A stretch of DNA of 61,581 bases from Clostridia bacterium (lineage in GTDB: Bacteria; Bacillota; Clostridia; Christensenellales; Borkfalkiaceae): assembly GCA_017626305.1 (NCBI GenBank), contig JAGAIW010000108.1, positions 1 through 61,581 on the forward strand. The letters run 5' to 3'. Below the pieces are notes generated by a model. That model worked only from the letters and a program-made list of their open reading frames with translations. It ran no database searches and was not told where the DNA came from. Below are positions 17,919 through 25,637 of this stretch, in pieces; the stretch's first letter is position 1, and every line of letters starts with the position of its first letter. Both the position numbers and the translations under genes were made by a program.

Positions 17919-17954
17919 AAAAAAAAGCGACTTGCCTAAACAAGCCGCTTTTTT
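17919..17954 (-). terminator. Rho-independent terminator of the thioesterase/ArgJ-like operon
   Basis: A ten-base stem, AAGCGACTTG against CAAGCCGCTT (one mismatch), is flanked by A and T runs on both sides. It starts 14 bases after the ArgJ-like stop codon and gives an eight-base U-tract on the minus strand. Confidence 0.85.
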
Positions 17955-17967
17955 ACAACGAAAAATT

Positions 17968-19212
17968 TTATATATCTACGTCTAAAACGCCGAAAGCCGA
18001 AGCGGAATAATTCCCTTCCCGAAAGGCTACAAGTATCTCGATCTCGTTTGCATTTTTTAACTTTTCTTGGAAACTATTTTGATACGGCAGCGCGCCCGTA
18101 TCTTCCGAAATAACAATACGCGTATCTTCACATTTGACGCTAATTTTAATATCTTCCACGTGCGTAAATTCGCTTAACGTCGTCGCTAAACATATGATAT
18201 CCGCCGGGTCGATAAGCCCTTTCGCCAAAGAATGACGTATCGCTATGCTGGAAACAATTTGTTTGGAAAGCGTCCTTGCAAGCTGTTTAGAGCGTATCCC
18301 CGAAACGGTGCAAGAAAAGGTCTTTTTGCCGCTATCGGCAACCAAAATTTTGCATATCCTTTTTACCGTTTCGCTTAGCGCATAACTGAATTTTCTATAT
18401 TCTGAATCCACGCAATCCACAATATAATTTCCCGCTTTACCGCTTGCCATAATGCAAGCGGTATCGTTCGGCGAAGAAACGCCGTCAATACATATTTGAT
18501 TAAAGCCGTCAGCTACGGCAAAATTGAAGGCGCGTTGCAACATCTTTGGCGAAACGTTGACGTCCGTTGTTATAAAACAAAGCGTCGTAGCCATATTCGG
18601 GCAAACGTGCGCACCTCCTTTGAAAATTGCGCCTATTTTACAAGTATACGCGCCTAACGCAAAGGAATACGATACCTGTTTAACGTGGCGGTCCGTCGTC
18701 ATCATGGCTCTTGCCGCCGCAAGGCTATGTTCGTGCGATCTACCAAGATTTTTCACTAAGCCTGCAATACCGTTCATTACCATTTCATACGGGTAATTTT
18801 GCGCAAAAGAACCCGTCGACGTAATCACGACTTCGTCGCGAGATATCTTCCCTTTTTCTTCCAAAGCAAAGCATATGGCTTTCGCCATATCTTCCCCTTG
18901 TTCTTGCAAAACGTTGGCGATACCGCTGTTACAAAACATAGCGCTTGCATAGCCGTGACGGATATTGTATTTGGACACGATTACGGGCGCGCCGCAAACG
19001 CCTGCCGTCGTAAACGCACAAGCCGTGGGATATTTTCTATCCGCTTTAATAAGTGCCAAATCTTCTCGGATATCGCGCGAATTCCCCCCGTTTAGCGTTA
19101 CGCTACCGTAGGCGGAAATCCCACAATGATATCCGCCCGCAAGAAAGCCTTCGGGCGCGCATACACCACCTTCTATCAGCGTTAGCGTTTTATCCACTCC
19201 ATTCTTTCTCAT
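17968..19212 (-). CDS. divergent ArgJ-family (ornithine acetyltransferase-type) acyltransferase
   Basis: The 414-residue protein shares the ArgJ layout. An oxyanion-hole segment ITSTGSFA is followed by FKGGAHVCPNMATTLCFITT, where the family cleaves itself between Ala and Thr and uses the new N-terminal Thr as nucleophile. Then come DGVSSPNDT and the AGN element. The autocleavage Ala-Thr pair is present, although ATML has become ATTL. The DGEGATK and DPNWGR-type motifs of the second half are degenerate. The protein ends at SAFGVLDVDI, where ArgJ normally continues for about 11 residues with the Asn and Thr that hold glutamate. No other arginine genes are nearby. The start overlaps the thioesterase stop (ATGA). 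It may acylate something other than ornithine. Confidence 0.7.
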   Translation of the reverse strand: MRKNGVDKTLTLIEGGVCAPEGFLAGGYHCGISAYGSVTLNGGNSRDIREDLALIKADRKYPTACAFTTAGVCGAPVIVSKYNIRHGYASAMFCNSGIANVLQEQGEDMAKAICFALEEKGKISRDEVVITSTGSFAQNYPYEMVMNGIAGLVKNLGRSHEHSLAAARAMMTTDRHVKQVSYSFALGAYTCKIGAIFKGGAHVCPNMATTLCFITTDVNVSPKMLQRAFNFAVADGFNQICIDGVSSPNDTACIMASGKAGNYIVDCVDSEYRKFSYALSETVKRICKILVADSGKKTFSCTVSGIRSKQLARTLSKQIVSSIAIRHSLAKGLIDPADIICLATTLSEFTHVEDIKISVKCEDTRIVISEDTGALPYQNSFQEKLKNANEIEILVAFREGNYSASAFGVLDVDI

Positions 19213-19958
19213 ACGTTTTCAAATTCGATACGCGATTGTACCACTACTTCTCCCTGTTCGTTAAATCCGTGTGCAAGATACGCCCCGTCTTTTTCTACTT
19301 TACGGTAAAAGCGTAGCGTTTGCCCTTCCTTGCATTGTTTTACATACGAAATCGCAAACCGTTTTACTTTGCGATTAGACAATTCGGCAATCGAAAAACA
19401 ATTCAAACAGTAATCGGCGTAACGCGTATTATTGACGTGCATATTATGGTCGTACTCTGAGTTGGCAATCTTAATCGTAAATTTTAATTCCCCTTCTTCT
19501 ATGGGAAACTGCGCAATTTTCCAACTGTCCACCTGTAATGCTTTATCGGTGTTATACATAGAATAATCTTGATTATCAATATACTTTGATTTCAAAATTT
19601 TTCCCGACGTCATATCGATTAAACACCAACGAGAGCTGGCATTCATCAGCACTTTCTCGTTTTTATCCAGCATTTGATATTCTCTGCCGAAGATCACAAA
19701 CGTAGGCGGGGTCGGCCACGTTTTTACCGTTACGATATCCCCTAATAAAATGGGCTGAACAAATTCGCAACAAATACCCGATACCATAAACGCGTAACCT
19801 TTCGATTTTACAAAGGCGTAACCAAACCCCAGCTCATCCGCGCTAGAACAAGCTACTTCTTCCATATATGAAAGAGCAACGGAAAGTTTTAATTCGTCCT
19901 TAAAATCCGCTTCACAGTACTTTACCTGAAATTGTTTTGTGTGTTGATACTTTTCCAT
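19209..19958 (-). CDS. acyl-ACP thioesterase
   Basis: The 249-residue protein has the double hot-dog layout of bacterial acyl-ACP thioesterases. An N-terminal domain begins FQVKYCEADFKDELKLSVAL, and the second domain carries the catalytic-type segment NMHVNNTRYADY. It would release fatty acids from acyl carrier protein in the cytoplasm. I chose the ATG at 19958 because homologues begin just before this Q-V-K-Y strand, and the longer reading would include the promoter. The -10 box ends six bases before this ATG, so the message probably has no leader; no ribosome binding site is visible. It is translationally coupled to the ArgJ-like gene. Confidence 0.85.
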   Translation of the reverse strand: MEKYQHTKQFQVKYCEADFKDELKLSVALSYMEEVACSSADELGFGYAFVKSKGYAFMVSGICCEFVQPILLGDIVTVKTWPTPPTFVIFGREYQMLDKNEKVLMNASSRWCLIDMTSGKILKSKYIDNQDYSMYNTDKALQVDSWKIAQFPIEEGELKFTIKIANSEYDHNMHVNNTRYADYCLNCFSIAELSNRKVKRFAISYVKQCKEGQTLRFYRKVEKDGAYLAHGFNEQGEVVVQSRIEFENV

Positions 19959-19964
19959 ACGAAC

Positions 19965-19993
19965 ATTATACAATTTTCTCGTATAAAAGTCAA
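19965..19993 (-). promoter_or_regulatory. promoter giving a probable leaderless thioesterase mRNA
   Basis: On the minus strand TTGACT (19988-19993) and TATAAT (19965-19970) are 17 bases apart. Only six bases (GTTCGT) separate the -10 box from the ATG, which places the expected start of transcription at the start codon. Confidence 0.75.
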
Positions 19994-20051
19994 TGCAACA
20001 AAAAGAAAAAATGTAAAAATCCGCCAAATTTTCTTAGAAAATCCGCTTTTT

Positions 20052-20149
20052 TCGGCATAGTATATTGACAAGCGTATATATTTGTGTTATAATGTATATA
20101 ATTCAATTATTTTTGTCTGGCATAGTAATACTTCGTCTGACAAAGTACT
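20052..20149 (+). promoter_or_regulatory. repeated element around the PadR-gene promoter, possible operator
   Basis: GTCTGGCATAGTAAT at 20115-20129 and GTCTGACAAAGTACT at 20135-20149 are direct repeats with a 20-base period, about two helical turns. A third, partial copy CGGCATAGTATA sits at 20053-20064, just ahead of and touching the -35 box. The last two also form an imperfect inverted repeat (ATAGTAATACTT facing AAGTACTAT). Because the next gene encodes a PadR-type protein, autoregulation is plausible. Confidence 0.4.
20065..20093 (+). promoter_or_regulatory. consensus sigma-A promoter of the PadR/coiled-coil gene
   Basis: TTGACA at 20065-20070 and TATAAT at 20088-20093 are separated by exactly 17 bases, about 75 bases before the ATG. 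Confidence 0.85.
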
Positions 20150-20170
20150 ATAAAATTGTAGGAGAATACT

Positions 20171-22969
20171 ATGGATGAGTTGGAATTGAACGCACGCGAA
20201 GAGAACGTACTCACGGGCGGACAAGAACAAAGCTTTGAAATCAGCGCCGACCTTATTCGCGGTCATATCAATACCATTATTTTACGCAGTTTGTTTGACG
20301 GCGATAAATACGGTTTGGAAATCATCAATGAAATCACGCACAAAAGCGGCGGTTTGTATACCTTGCGTGAACCTACCCTTTACAGCGCCTTAAAGCGTTT
20401 GGAGAGCTTAGAATACGTAAAAGGTACGTACGGCGACTACTCTAACGGCGGAAGAAGAAAGTACTTCTCCCTTACCGACGCCGGCAGACAGTTCACGCAA
20501 AAAAATCTTTCTGAATGGGAATTTTCCCGTACGATTATCGACAGTTTAATCTCCGACGGTGAAGCGCATTACGATTTTTCCTTTATCACCGAAAAGCAAA
20601 AGGAATTGACGGAATTAAAAACTTCCCTTGCCGCAAGAGAACGCGCTTTGGAAGACGAGAAAAAAGCCTTAAATTCCTTGCGCAACGAGCTCCAACGGGA
20701 ACGCGCCTTGCTTTCCACGCAAAGCTCTACCCTTTCTTCTCAAAAATCGGACGTAACGCAGCTTCGCGAAAAGAACGACAGACAAGCCAAAGAGTTGGAA
20801 GAAACGGAGCGCGCGTTATCCGAAAAGCAAGCTTTGCTTGAAGCAAAGGAATACGAGCTTGCGCAAAAAGAAACGGAAATAAACGACGCAAAAGCAAAAC
20901 TAGAAGACCAAAGCGCGGAAATTGTGCGTTTAAAAAATTTATTGGAAGAACAAAAAGCCGCCTTTGACGCTCGCGTCCGTGAAACGGAAGAATTGCGCGC
21001 AGCAAACCTTGCTTTGCAACAAGAAAACGCGGCTTTATCGGCGCGCGAAGATAACAGCCAAGAATTACAAGACGTTAAGGACGAGCTTTCTTCCGTGAAA
21101 GCGGAATTAGACGACAAAAAATCCGTAATTACCGCTTTGAATGCCGCCGTTGCCGCAAATGAGAACACCATTCAACTTCTCAAAAATGATTTTGACGCAA
21201 AATCGGCTGAATTCTATAAAAAGGATATCGAACTTCGCGCGCAACAAGCGCAAGTAGAGCGTCAGCGCGAAGAACTTGAAACTAGTAAAACCGAGCTTGA
21301 AGAAAGCAAGAAAAAGATAGAACAGCTAGCGCAAAATGCGCAAGATATGCAAGCTTTTGTTGCCGCAAAAGAAGAAGAGCTTGCCCGCAGAGAACAAGCT
21401 TTATCTTCCCTTTCCGATTTACAAGCGGATAAATCCATCTTAGACGAACAGCGTTCTGCTTTGGAATCGGAAAAATACGCGTTAGACGCTGAACGCATGG
21501 CGCTTTCGGACGAGCGTGATGAATTAAAGAATAAATTAGAAACGTTAGAAGTCGAACGCGATTCCCTTCGTAACGAATATTTAGCTTTTGAAGAAAGTAA
21601 AGCACAGCTTGACAAAGAGAAAAACGATTTGAATGCTCTGCGCGAAAGCTTGCAAGCCGAACGTGAATCCATTGACAAGAAAACGTATGAAATTACGCAA
21701 CGTGAGTATTCTTTGGAAGAACAGCAAAAATACGTTGACGACAAACATTCCGAAACGACGGCGTCCACCGAAGACGTCGAACGTAAGCTTGCCGACTTAC
21801 AACAGCGTGAAACGGAATGGATGCGTAACAACCAAAAATTACAAGAAGATATTTTGGTTTTGCAGACACAACAAAAAGAATTGTCCGCCCGTCAAGCGGT
21901 ATATAATCAACAACAACTTGATTTAATTAAGCGGAAAAATGCGCTTGCTGCGGAAAAATTTGATTATGCCGATAAGCTGAGCTCGTATAACGTGCAAGTA
22001 AAACTCTTTAACGAGAACTTACAAAAGCTTGAAAATGAACGCAGCACGCTGCAAGCCGACAAATTGTATTACGACGAGCAGTTGCGCACTTTTGAGCGCG
22101 AAAAAGCCGATTTAAACGACAGGCAAGCACAGCTTAGCAAAGACAAGGCGGAAGTGGAAAAACTGCGCAACGACACGGAACAAGCCGCTAAAAACAATCA
22201 AGAAGAATTGCAAAGAAAGTATGCGGAATTGCAAGAAAAGGAAATGGAGCTGAATCAACGTGAAAATTCGTTGAATAATGCGTATAGAGATTTTCAATCA
22301 CAGCAATACGCCGCAGCTACCTACGGCGGAAACGGTAGATACGATTATCGCTATTCAAATCCTACGCCGTATAGCTCCCCTGCTCCGCAGCCGTCACAAC
22401 AGCCCACGCAACCGTTTGCCATGAATTATTCGGATTTAGAACAACGCGCGCAGGCAGAAGGCATTAAATTACAAGCAGCAGGAAATATGCGTTTTGCTGC
22501 TACGCCTACACAAGAACGCACGGAAGGCAACACAGCCACGTTACGCGGAACGTATAATATGGGGCAAGTCCTTTTCCGTTCGGCGTTTATCGTATTTTGC
22601 ATTATCGCTTTTGAAAGCTTGTTGGCTTTCTTCTTAAAGGATTATCTTGGCGTTTCATATGCCTATCCTATTATCGGTTTTGCCGGTGGTTTCGGCGTAT
22701 TTATCGTTTGCGCTATATTATACGCTATGGGTTATAAACCGCGTGTGCGCCTTAAAAAACACGCTACGTATATTTTAACCACGGCGGTACTTTTTGCCAT
22801 CGGCGTAATCCTTGTAACTATGATTGCCGTATTCTTGAAAGCAGAGCTCAACGACCCCGCACAGTTGCTTTCTTACGTTTTATTCCCCGTACTTTATTTA
22901 TTGAATATGTTGATTTTCGTAGGTTTCTATTATATGCTTTCTAAAAAAGACGCATCAAACAATCGATAA
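20171..22969 (+). CDS. PadR-type DNA-binding domain fused to a long coiled coil and four membrane helices
   Basis: The 932-residue protein has three parts. Residues about 23-120 are a PadR winged helix-turn-helix (ISADLIRGHINTIILRSL, YGLEIINEI, EPTLYSALKRLE, GGRRKYFSLTDAGR). Residues about 140-705 are an almost unbroken coiled coil rich in Glu, Lys, Gln and Leu. A Tyr/Pro/Gln/Ser-rich linker follows, and the last 135 residues hold four hydrophobic helices starting at VLFRSAFIVFC. AGGAG lies six bases before the ATG. PadR proteins normally have 110-180 residues and no membrane part. The gene stands alone between a consensus promoter and a terminator. It may hold DNA near the membrane or act as a membrane-tied regulator; function unknown. 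Confidence 0.8.
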   Translation: MDELELNAREENVLTGGQEQSFEISADLIRGHINTIILRSLFDGDKYGLEIINEITHKSGGLYTLREPTLYSALKRLESLEYVKGTYGDYSNGGRRKYFSLTDAGRQFTQKNLSEWEFSRTIIDSLISDGEAHYDFSFITEKQKELTELKTSLAARERALEDEKKALNSLRNELQRERALLSTQSSTLSSQKSDVTQLREKNDRQAKELEETERALSEKQALLEAKEYELAQKETEINDAKAKLEDQSAEIVRLKNLLEEQKAAFDARVRETEELRAANLALQQENAALSAREDNSQELQDVKDELSSVKAELDDKKSVITALNAAVAANENTIQLLKNDFDAKSAEFYKKDIELRAQQAQVERQREELETSKTELEESKKKIEQLAQNAQDMQAFVAAKEEELARREQALSSLSDLQADKSILDEQRSALESEKYALDAERMALSDERDELKNKLETLEVERDSLRNEYLAFEESKAQLDKEKNDLNALRESLQAERESIDKKTYEITQREYSLEEQQKYVDDKHSETTASTEDVERKLADLQQRETEWMRNNQKLQEDILVLQTQQKELSARQAVYNQQQLDLIKRKNALAAEKFDYADKLSSYNVQVKLFNENLQKLENERSTLQADKLYYDEQLRTFEREKADLNDRQAQLSKDKAEVEKLRNDTEQAAKNNQEELQRKYAELQEKEMELNQRENSLNNAYRDFQSQQYAAATYGGNGRYDYRYSNPTPYSSPAPQPSQQPTQPFAMNYSDLEQRAQAEGIKLQAAGNMRFAATPTQERTEGNTATLRGTYNMGQVLFRSAFIVFCIIAFESLLAFFLKDYLGVSYAYPIIGFAGGFGVFIVCAILYAMGYKPRVRLKKHATYILTTAVLFAIGVILVTMIAVFLKAELNDPAQLLSYVLFPVLYLLNMLIFVGFYYMLSKKDASNNR

Positions 22970-22980
22970 AGACAACGAAA

Positions 22981-23009
22981 AAAGACCGCTCAATCGAGTG
23001 GTCTTTTTT
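22981..23009. terminator. bidirectional terminator between the PadR-type gene and tRNA-Val
   Basis: The stem AAAGACCGCTC against GAGTGGTCTTT has one G-U pair and an AATC loop. A runs and T runs flank it, so it can stop transcription of the plus-strand gene and of the minus-strand tRNA. Confidence 0.85.
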
Positions 23010-23013
23010 ATTT

Positions 23014-23090
<77 letters not shown>

Positions 23091-23103
23091 AAAGCACTAT
23101 AAT

Positions 23104-23132
23104 ATTATAACAAACAAAAGCACGTTCGTCAA
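23104..23132 (-). promoter_or_regulatory. promoter of tRNA-Val
   Basis: On the minus strand TTGACG (23127-23132) and TATAAT (23104-23109) are 17 bases apart. The -10 box ends 13 bases before the mature 5' end of the tRNA. Confidence 0.8.
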
Positions 23133-23162
23133 CCGTTTTTTCCTTGAATACTGCAATATTTT

Positions 23163-23195
23163 CAAAAAAAATGAACTCGGGATTATTCCCGAGTT
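23163..23195 (-). terminator. terminator overlapping the stop codon of the ABC exporter gene
   Basis: The nine-base stem AACTCGGGA / TCCCGAGTT with loop TTAT is followed on the minus strand by CA and eight T. The loop is part of the ABC gene's TAA stop region, so the last codons form one arm of the hairpin. Confidence 0.8.
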
Positions 23196-24886
23196 TTTTC
23201 TACGTATTCCATTGTGCCCTTCTCCACGTTGATAACGCCGTCGGCTATATCCAACGCCGCAGGACGATGCGTGACAATTAGACAGGTTTTATTGCGCAAC
23301 GCTTTAATATTTTCCAGCAGTCTTCGCTCCGTATCCCCGTCCAACGCCGACGTGGCTTCGTCCAAGAGCAAAATCGGACGATCGGATAAAACGGCGCGCG
23401 CTACGGCAAGACGTTGCAACTGTCCTTCGGAAAGTCCTTCGCCGCCTTCATACAATGGCGTTTGCAGTCCTTGCGGCAAATCCCAAACAAATTCCGCACA
23501 GGCAACCTGCAAGGCGTTTTTGACTTTTTCCATTAAGCTTGCTTTATCCGTGCAATCACTAAAAAAGGTCAAATTCTCATAAATCGTACCTGAAAACAGA
23601 AAATTTCCTTGCGGGACGTAAGCAAACAATCCACGATATTGCGAAGTAAGCGGCGTCTTACGCTCCTTACCAACGATTGCCATTTGCCCATTTGACGGCT
23701 TATAAACGTTAAGCAGCAGCTTAAATACCGTACTCTTTCCTGCTCCCGACGCGCCCGTCAAGCAAAGGATACTCCCCTTTTCAAACACAGCTGATGCTTT
23801 GTCAAAAACAAGCTCTTCGCCGTACCCAAAAGTAATATCGTTCATGGACACGTTTTGCATATCCGAATAAATAGCAGGAATATCTATTTGCTCGTTATCG
23901 GCGGACAATTCATGCGGTAACGCGTCAATTTCCTGCAAACGTTCCCCACTTGCTAAGCGCGCGTAATACGCAGGAATAACGGACGAAAATGCCGAAAACG
24001 GGTGTTGCAGCTGCATTAAGAGCAAAATAACCGATACGATAGAGCCGTAATCAGTATTTCCACCGTATAAAACGCTAATGCTACACCATACGACGGCAAA
24101 AATCAAACCAAAGTTACTCAAAAGGGAAAATACGGCGCTCATAGAAGAACGAAGTACGTTGCGTTTCATACGTTTTTCATAATAAACGTCGCCGTTTTTA
24201 TCCGCTTTTTCTACCGTTTTTTGTTCCGCGCTATACGATTTTACCGTCATTGTCGAAGTAATGCTTTCTTGCATAAACGAACGGACAACGCCCTCCGCCT
24301 GCATGACTTCTTTATGGCTTTTCTTGATATATTTTCTAAATAAAGCGGTAATCCCGCCGAACATTGTACCGCAAACGACGTAAATAGCCGTAAATAACGG
24401 ATTTATCGTCAATAGCGCCGCAATCGCGCCAAGGCATTGTACTGCCATTCCCACCAGAGCAGGCGCTAAGCCCACCGTATCCGCTGCCACTTCTTGCACG
24501 TCGGCTGTCAATCGATTTAATAAATCGCCGCTATGATAGGATTGCAGACGCGCATAGTCGGAACGAAGTATCTTAGAAAAAATTCTGGAACGGAGCTCTA
24601 CGACGATTCTTGCGCGTAATTTTTCCGCCTGATAATTCGCCACCGTTTGCAAGGCGATACGCAATAAAAGCAACCCAAGAATAACCGCGGAAAACAACCA
24701 TAAAAGCTGTTCCGCCCCCTGTGTTGCGCTATTCAAAAGATATCTTACAATATATGCAAAAGCGAGCGAAAGTAACGTTGTTACCACGCTGAAAACGGTC
24801 AAAAAGACAATGTAACCGCGATAAGGACGCATTTCCCTTTTGAGCCATGCTTTTCCGTCTTTTGTGAGTATCTTTTCCGTTTGCAT
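23183..24886 (-). CDS. ABC exporter, fused membrane and ATPase domains
   Basis: The 567-residue half-transporter has six membrane helices in the first 320 residues and a complete ATPase domain: Walker A LTGASGAGKSTVFKLL, Q-loop region AYVPQGNF, signature LSEGQLQR and Walker B ILLLDEATSALD. This is the ABCB-type exporter layout, used as a homodimer. There is no N-terminal C39 peptidase, so any peptide cargo would need a separate protease. The S26-type peptidase gene ends two bases upstream. It is the last gene of the operon that carries the HPr-kinase-like, PqqD and peptidase genes, which suggests export of a modified peptide. Confidence 0.9.
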   Translation of the reverse strand: MQTEKILTKDGKAWLKREMRPYRGYIVFLTVFSVVTTLLSLAFAYIVRYLLNSATQGAEQLLWLFSAVILGLLLLRIALQTVANYQAEKLRARIVVELRSRIFSKILRSDYARLQSYHSGDLLNRLTADVQEVAADTVGLAPALVGMAVQCLGAIAALLTINPLFTAIYVVCGTMFGGITALFRKYIKKSHKEVMQAEGVVRSFMQESITSTMTVKSYSAEQKTVEKADKNGDVYYEKRMKRNVLRSSMSAVFSLLSNFGLIFAVVWCSISVLYGGNTDYGSIVSVILLLMQLQHPFSAFSSVIPAYYARLASGERLQEIDALPHELSADNEQIDIPAIYSDMQNVSMNDITFGYGEELVFDKASAVFEKGSILCLTGASGAGKSTVFKLLLNVYKPSNGQMAIVGKERKTPLTSQYRGLFAYVPQGNFLFSGTIYENLTFFSDCTDKASLMEKVKNALQVACAEFVWDLPQGLQTPLYEGGEGLSEGQLQRLAVARAVLSDRPILLLDEATSALDGDTERRLLENIKALRNKTCLIVTHRPAALDIADGVINVEKGTMEYVEKTRE

Positions 24887-24888
24887 AC

Positions 24889-25353
24889 TTACTTTTTCCT
24901 AAAAGGCTTTACTACTTTTTTAATTGCAGCCACGCACTTTGCTTTAAAAAGGACGAAAAAACGTCTTCTTTTATACGTTTTTAAGCGTTTTTCTGCGTAG
25001 CGGATATATTTTTCGTCGGTGCAATAATAGTGCTTATCCTTGCGAAAAAACTCCGTTAACACCCCGAAAACAGCGTTTTCAGGAACTTTTTCGTCGCTAT
25101 AACAATTATCGCCGCGAATAATATATCCCCCGTCAATGGGTTGCAAAACACGGTGTAATACGTAGGCGTCGCCACGCTTATATAAGGCCACGTCCAAACG
25201 TTTTAAGCGTTCGGTTTTCGGTTTTACGACGATAGTATCCCGTCTATTTTTTAACATGGGCAGCATACTAATCCCTACCGTCGGCCCAACGTATACGCCT
25301 TTTTGCGCAAGAACGTCTTCAATTTTCAATTTTTGTTCCGAACGCGTTTCCAT
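24889..25353 (-). CDS. S24/S26-family signal-peptidase-like protein
   Basis: The 154-residue protein carries the catalytic serine motif GISMLPML and a later YVLHRVL segment followed by IIRGDNCYSDE. Ser plus His is the arrangement of archaeal/ER-type (SipW-like) signal peptidases rather than the Ser-Lys pair of bacterial SipS. No membrane helix is visible; the C-terminus is strongly basic. It starts six bases after the PqqD stop and ends two bases before the ABC exporter. In this context it could remove the leader of an exported peptide. The start at 25353 has only a weak GGAAT-type site, in keeping with translational coupling. Confidence 0.72.
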   Translation of the reverse strand: METRSEQKLKIEDVLAQKGVYVGPTVGISMLPMLKNRRDTIVVKPKTERLKRLDVALYKRGDAYVLHRVLQPIDGGYIIRGDNCYSDEKVPENAVFGVLTEFFRKDKHYYCTDEKYIRYAEKRLKTYKRRRFFVLFKAKCVAAIKKVVKPFRKK

Positions 25354-25359
25354 GCGATA

Positions 25360-25620
25360 TTATTCCGCAAACCCTTGCGAGATTGCTTCGACGAATTTCG
25401 CCACGTCTTTTTGCGCGATTTCTTCGCTTACGTCGTATTCCGCGAGCAAAGCCGCAACCGCTTCTTCTTGCGTATGATCTTCCGCAAAGAATTTCCAAAG
25501 GAACGCGCCCGTTTCATTTAACGTAATCATGCCATGGAATTTTTTGCTCATTTCACCTACGGGCACAACGACGTTTTCGCCGCCTACACTACGTAAAATC
25601 AATCCACTTTTTATCTTCAT
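25360..25620 (-). CDS. PqqD-family peptide-binding protein
   Basis: The 86-residue protein matches PqqD in length and pattern: VVVPVGEMSKKFHGMITLN, then ETGAFLWKFFAE, a helix with EEAVAALLAEYDV, and the ending DVAKFVEAISQGF. PqqD-type domains (RiPP recognition elements) bind the leader of a precursor peptide and pass it to modifying enzymes. A GGGAG site lies upstream. It stands between the HPr-kinase-like protein and the peptidase. No radical SAM enzyme, cyclase or obvious precursor is adjacent, so the enzyme it serves is either the kinase-like protein or encoded elsewhere. Confidence 0.85.
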   Translation of the reverse strand: MKIKSGLILRSVGGENVVVPVGEMSKKFHGMITLNETGAFLWKFFAEDHTQEEAVAALLAEYDVSEEIAQKDVAKFVEAISQGFAE

Positions 25621-25637
25621 AATTTCTCCCTCTCCGA

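Noticed and set aside
21262-21831. Minus-strand Ser/Cys/Phe-rich frame opposite the coiled-coil gene
   Set aside because: Composition is the expected complement of Glu/Lys/Gln codons; no ribosome site.
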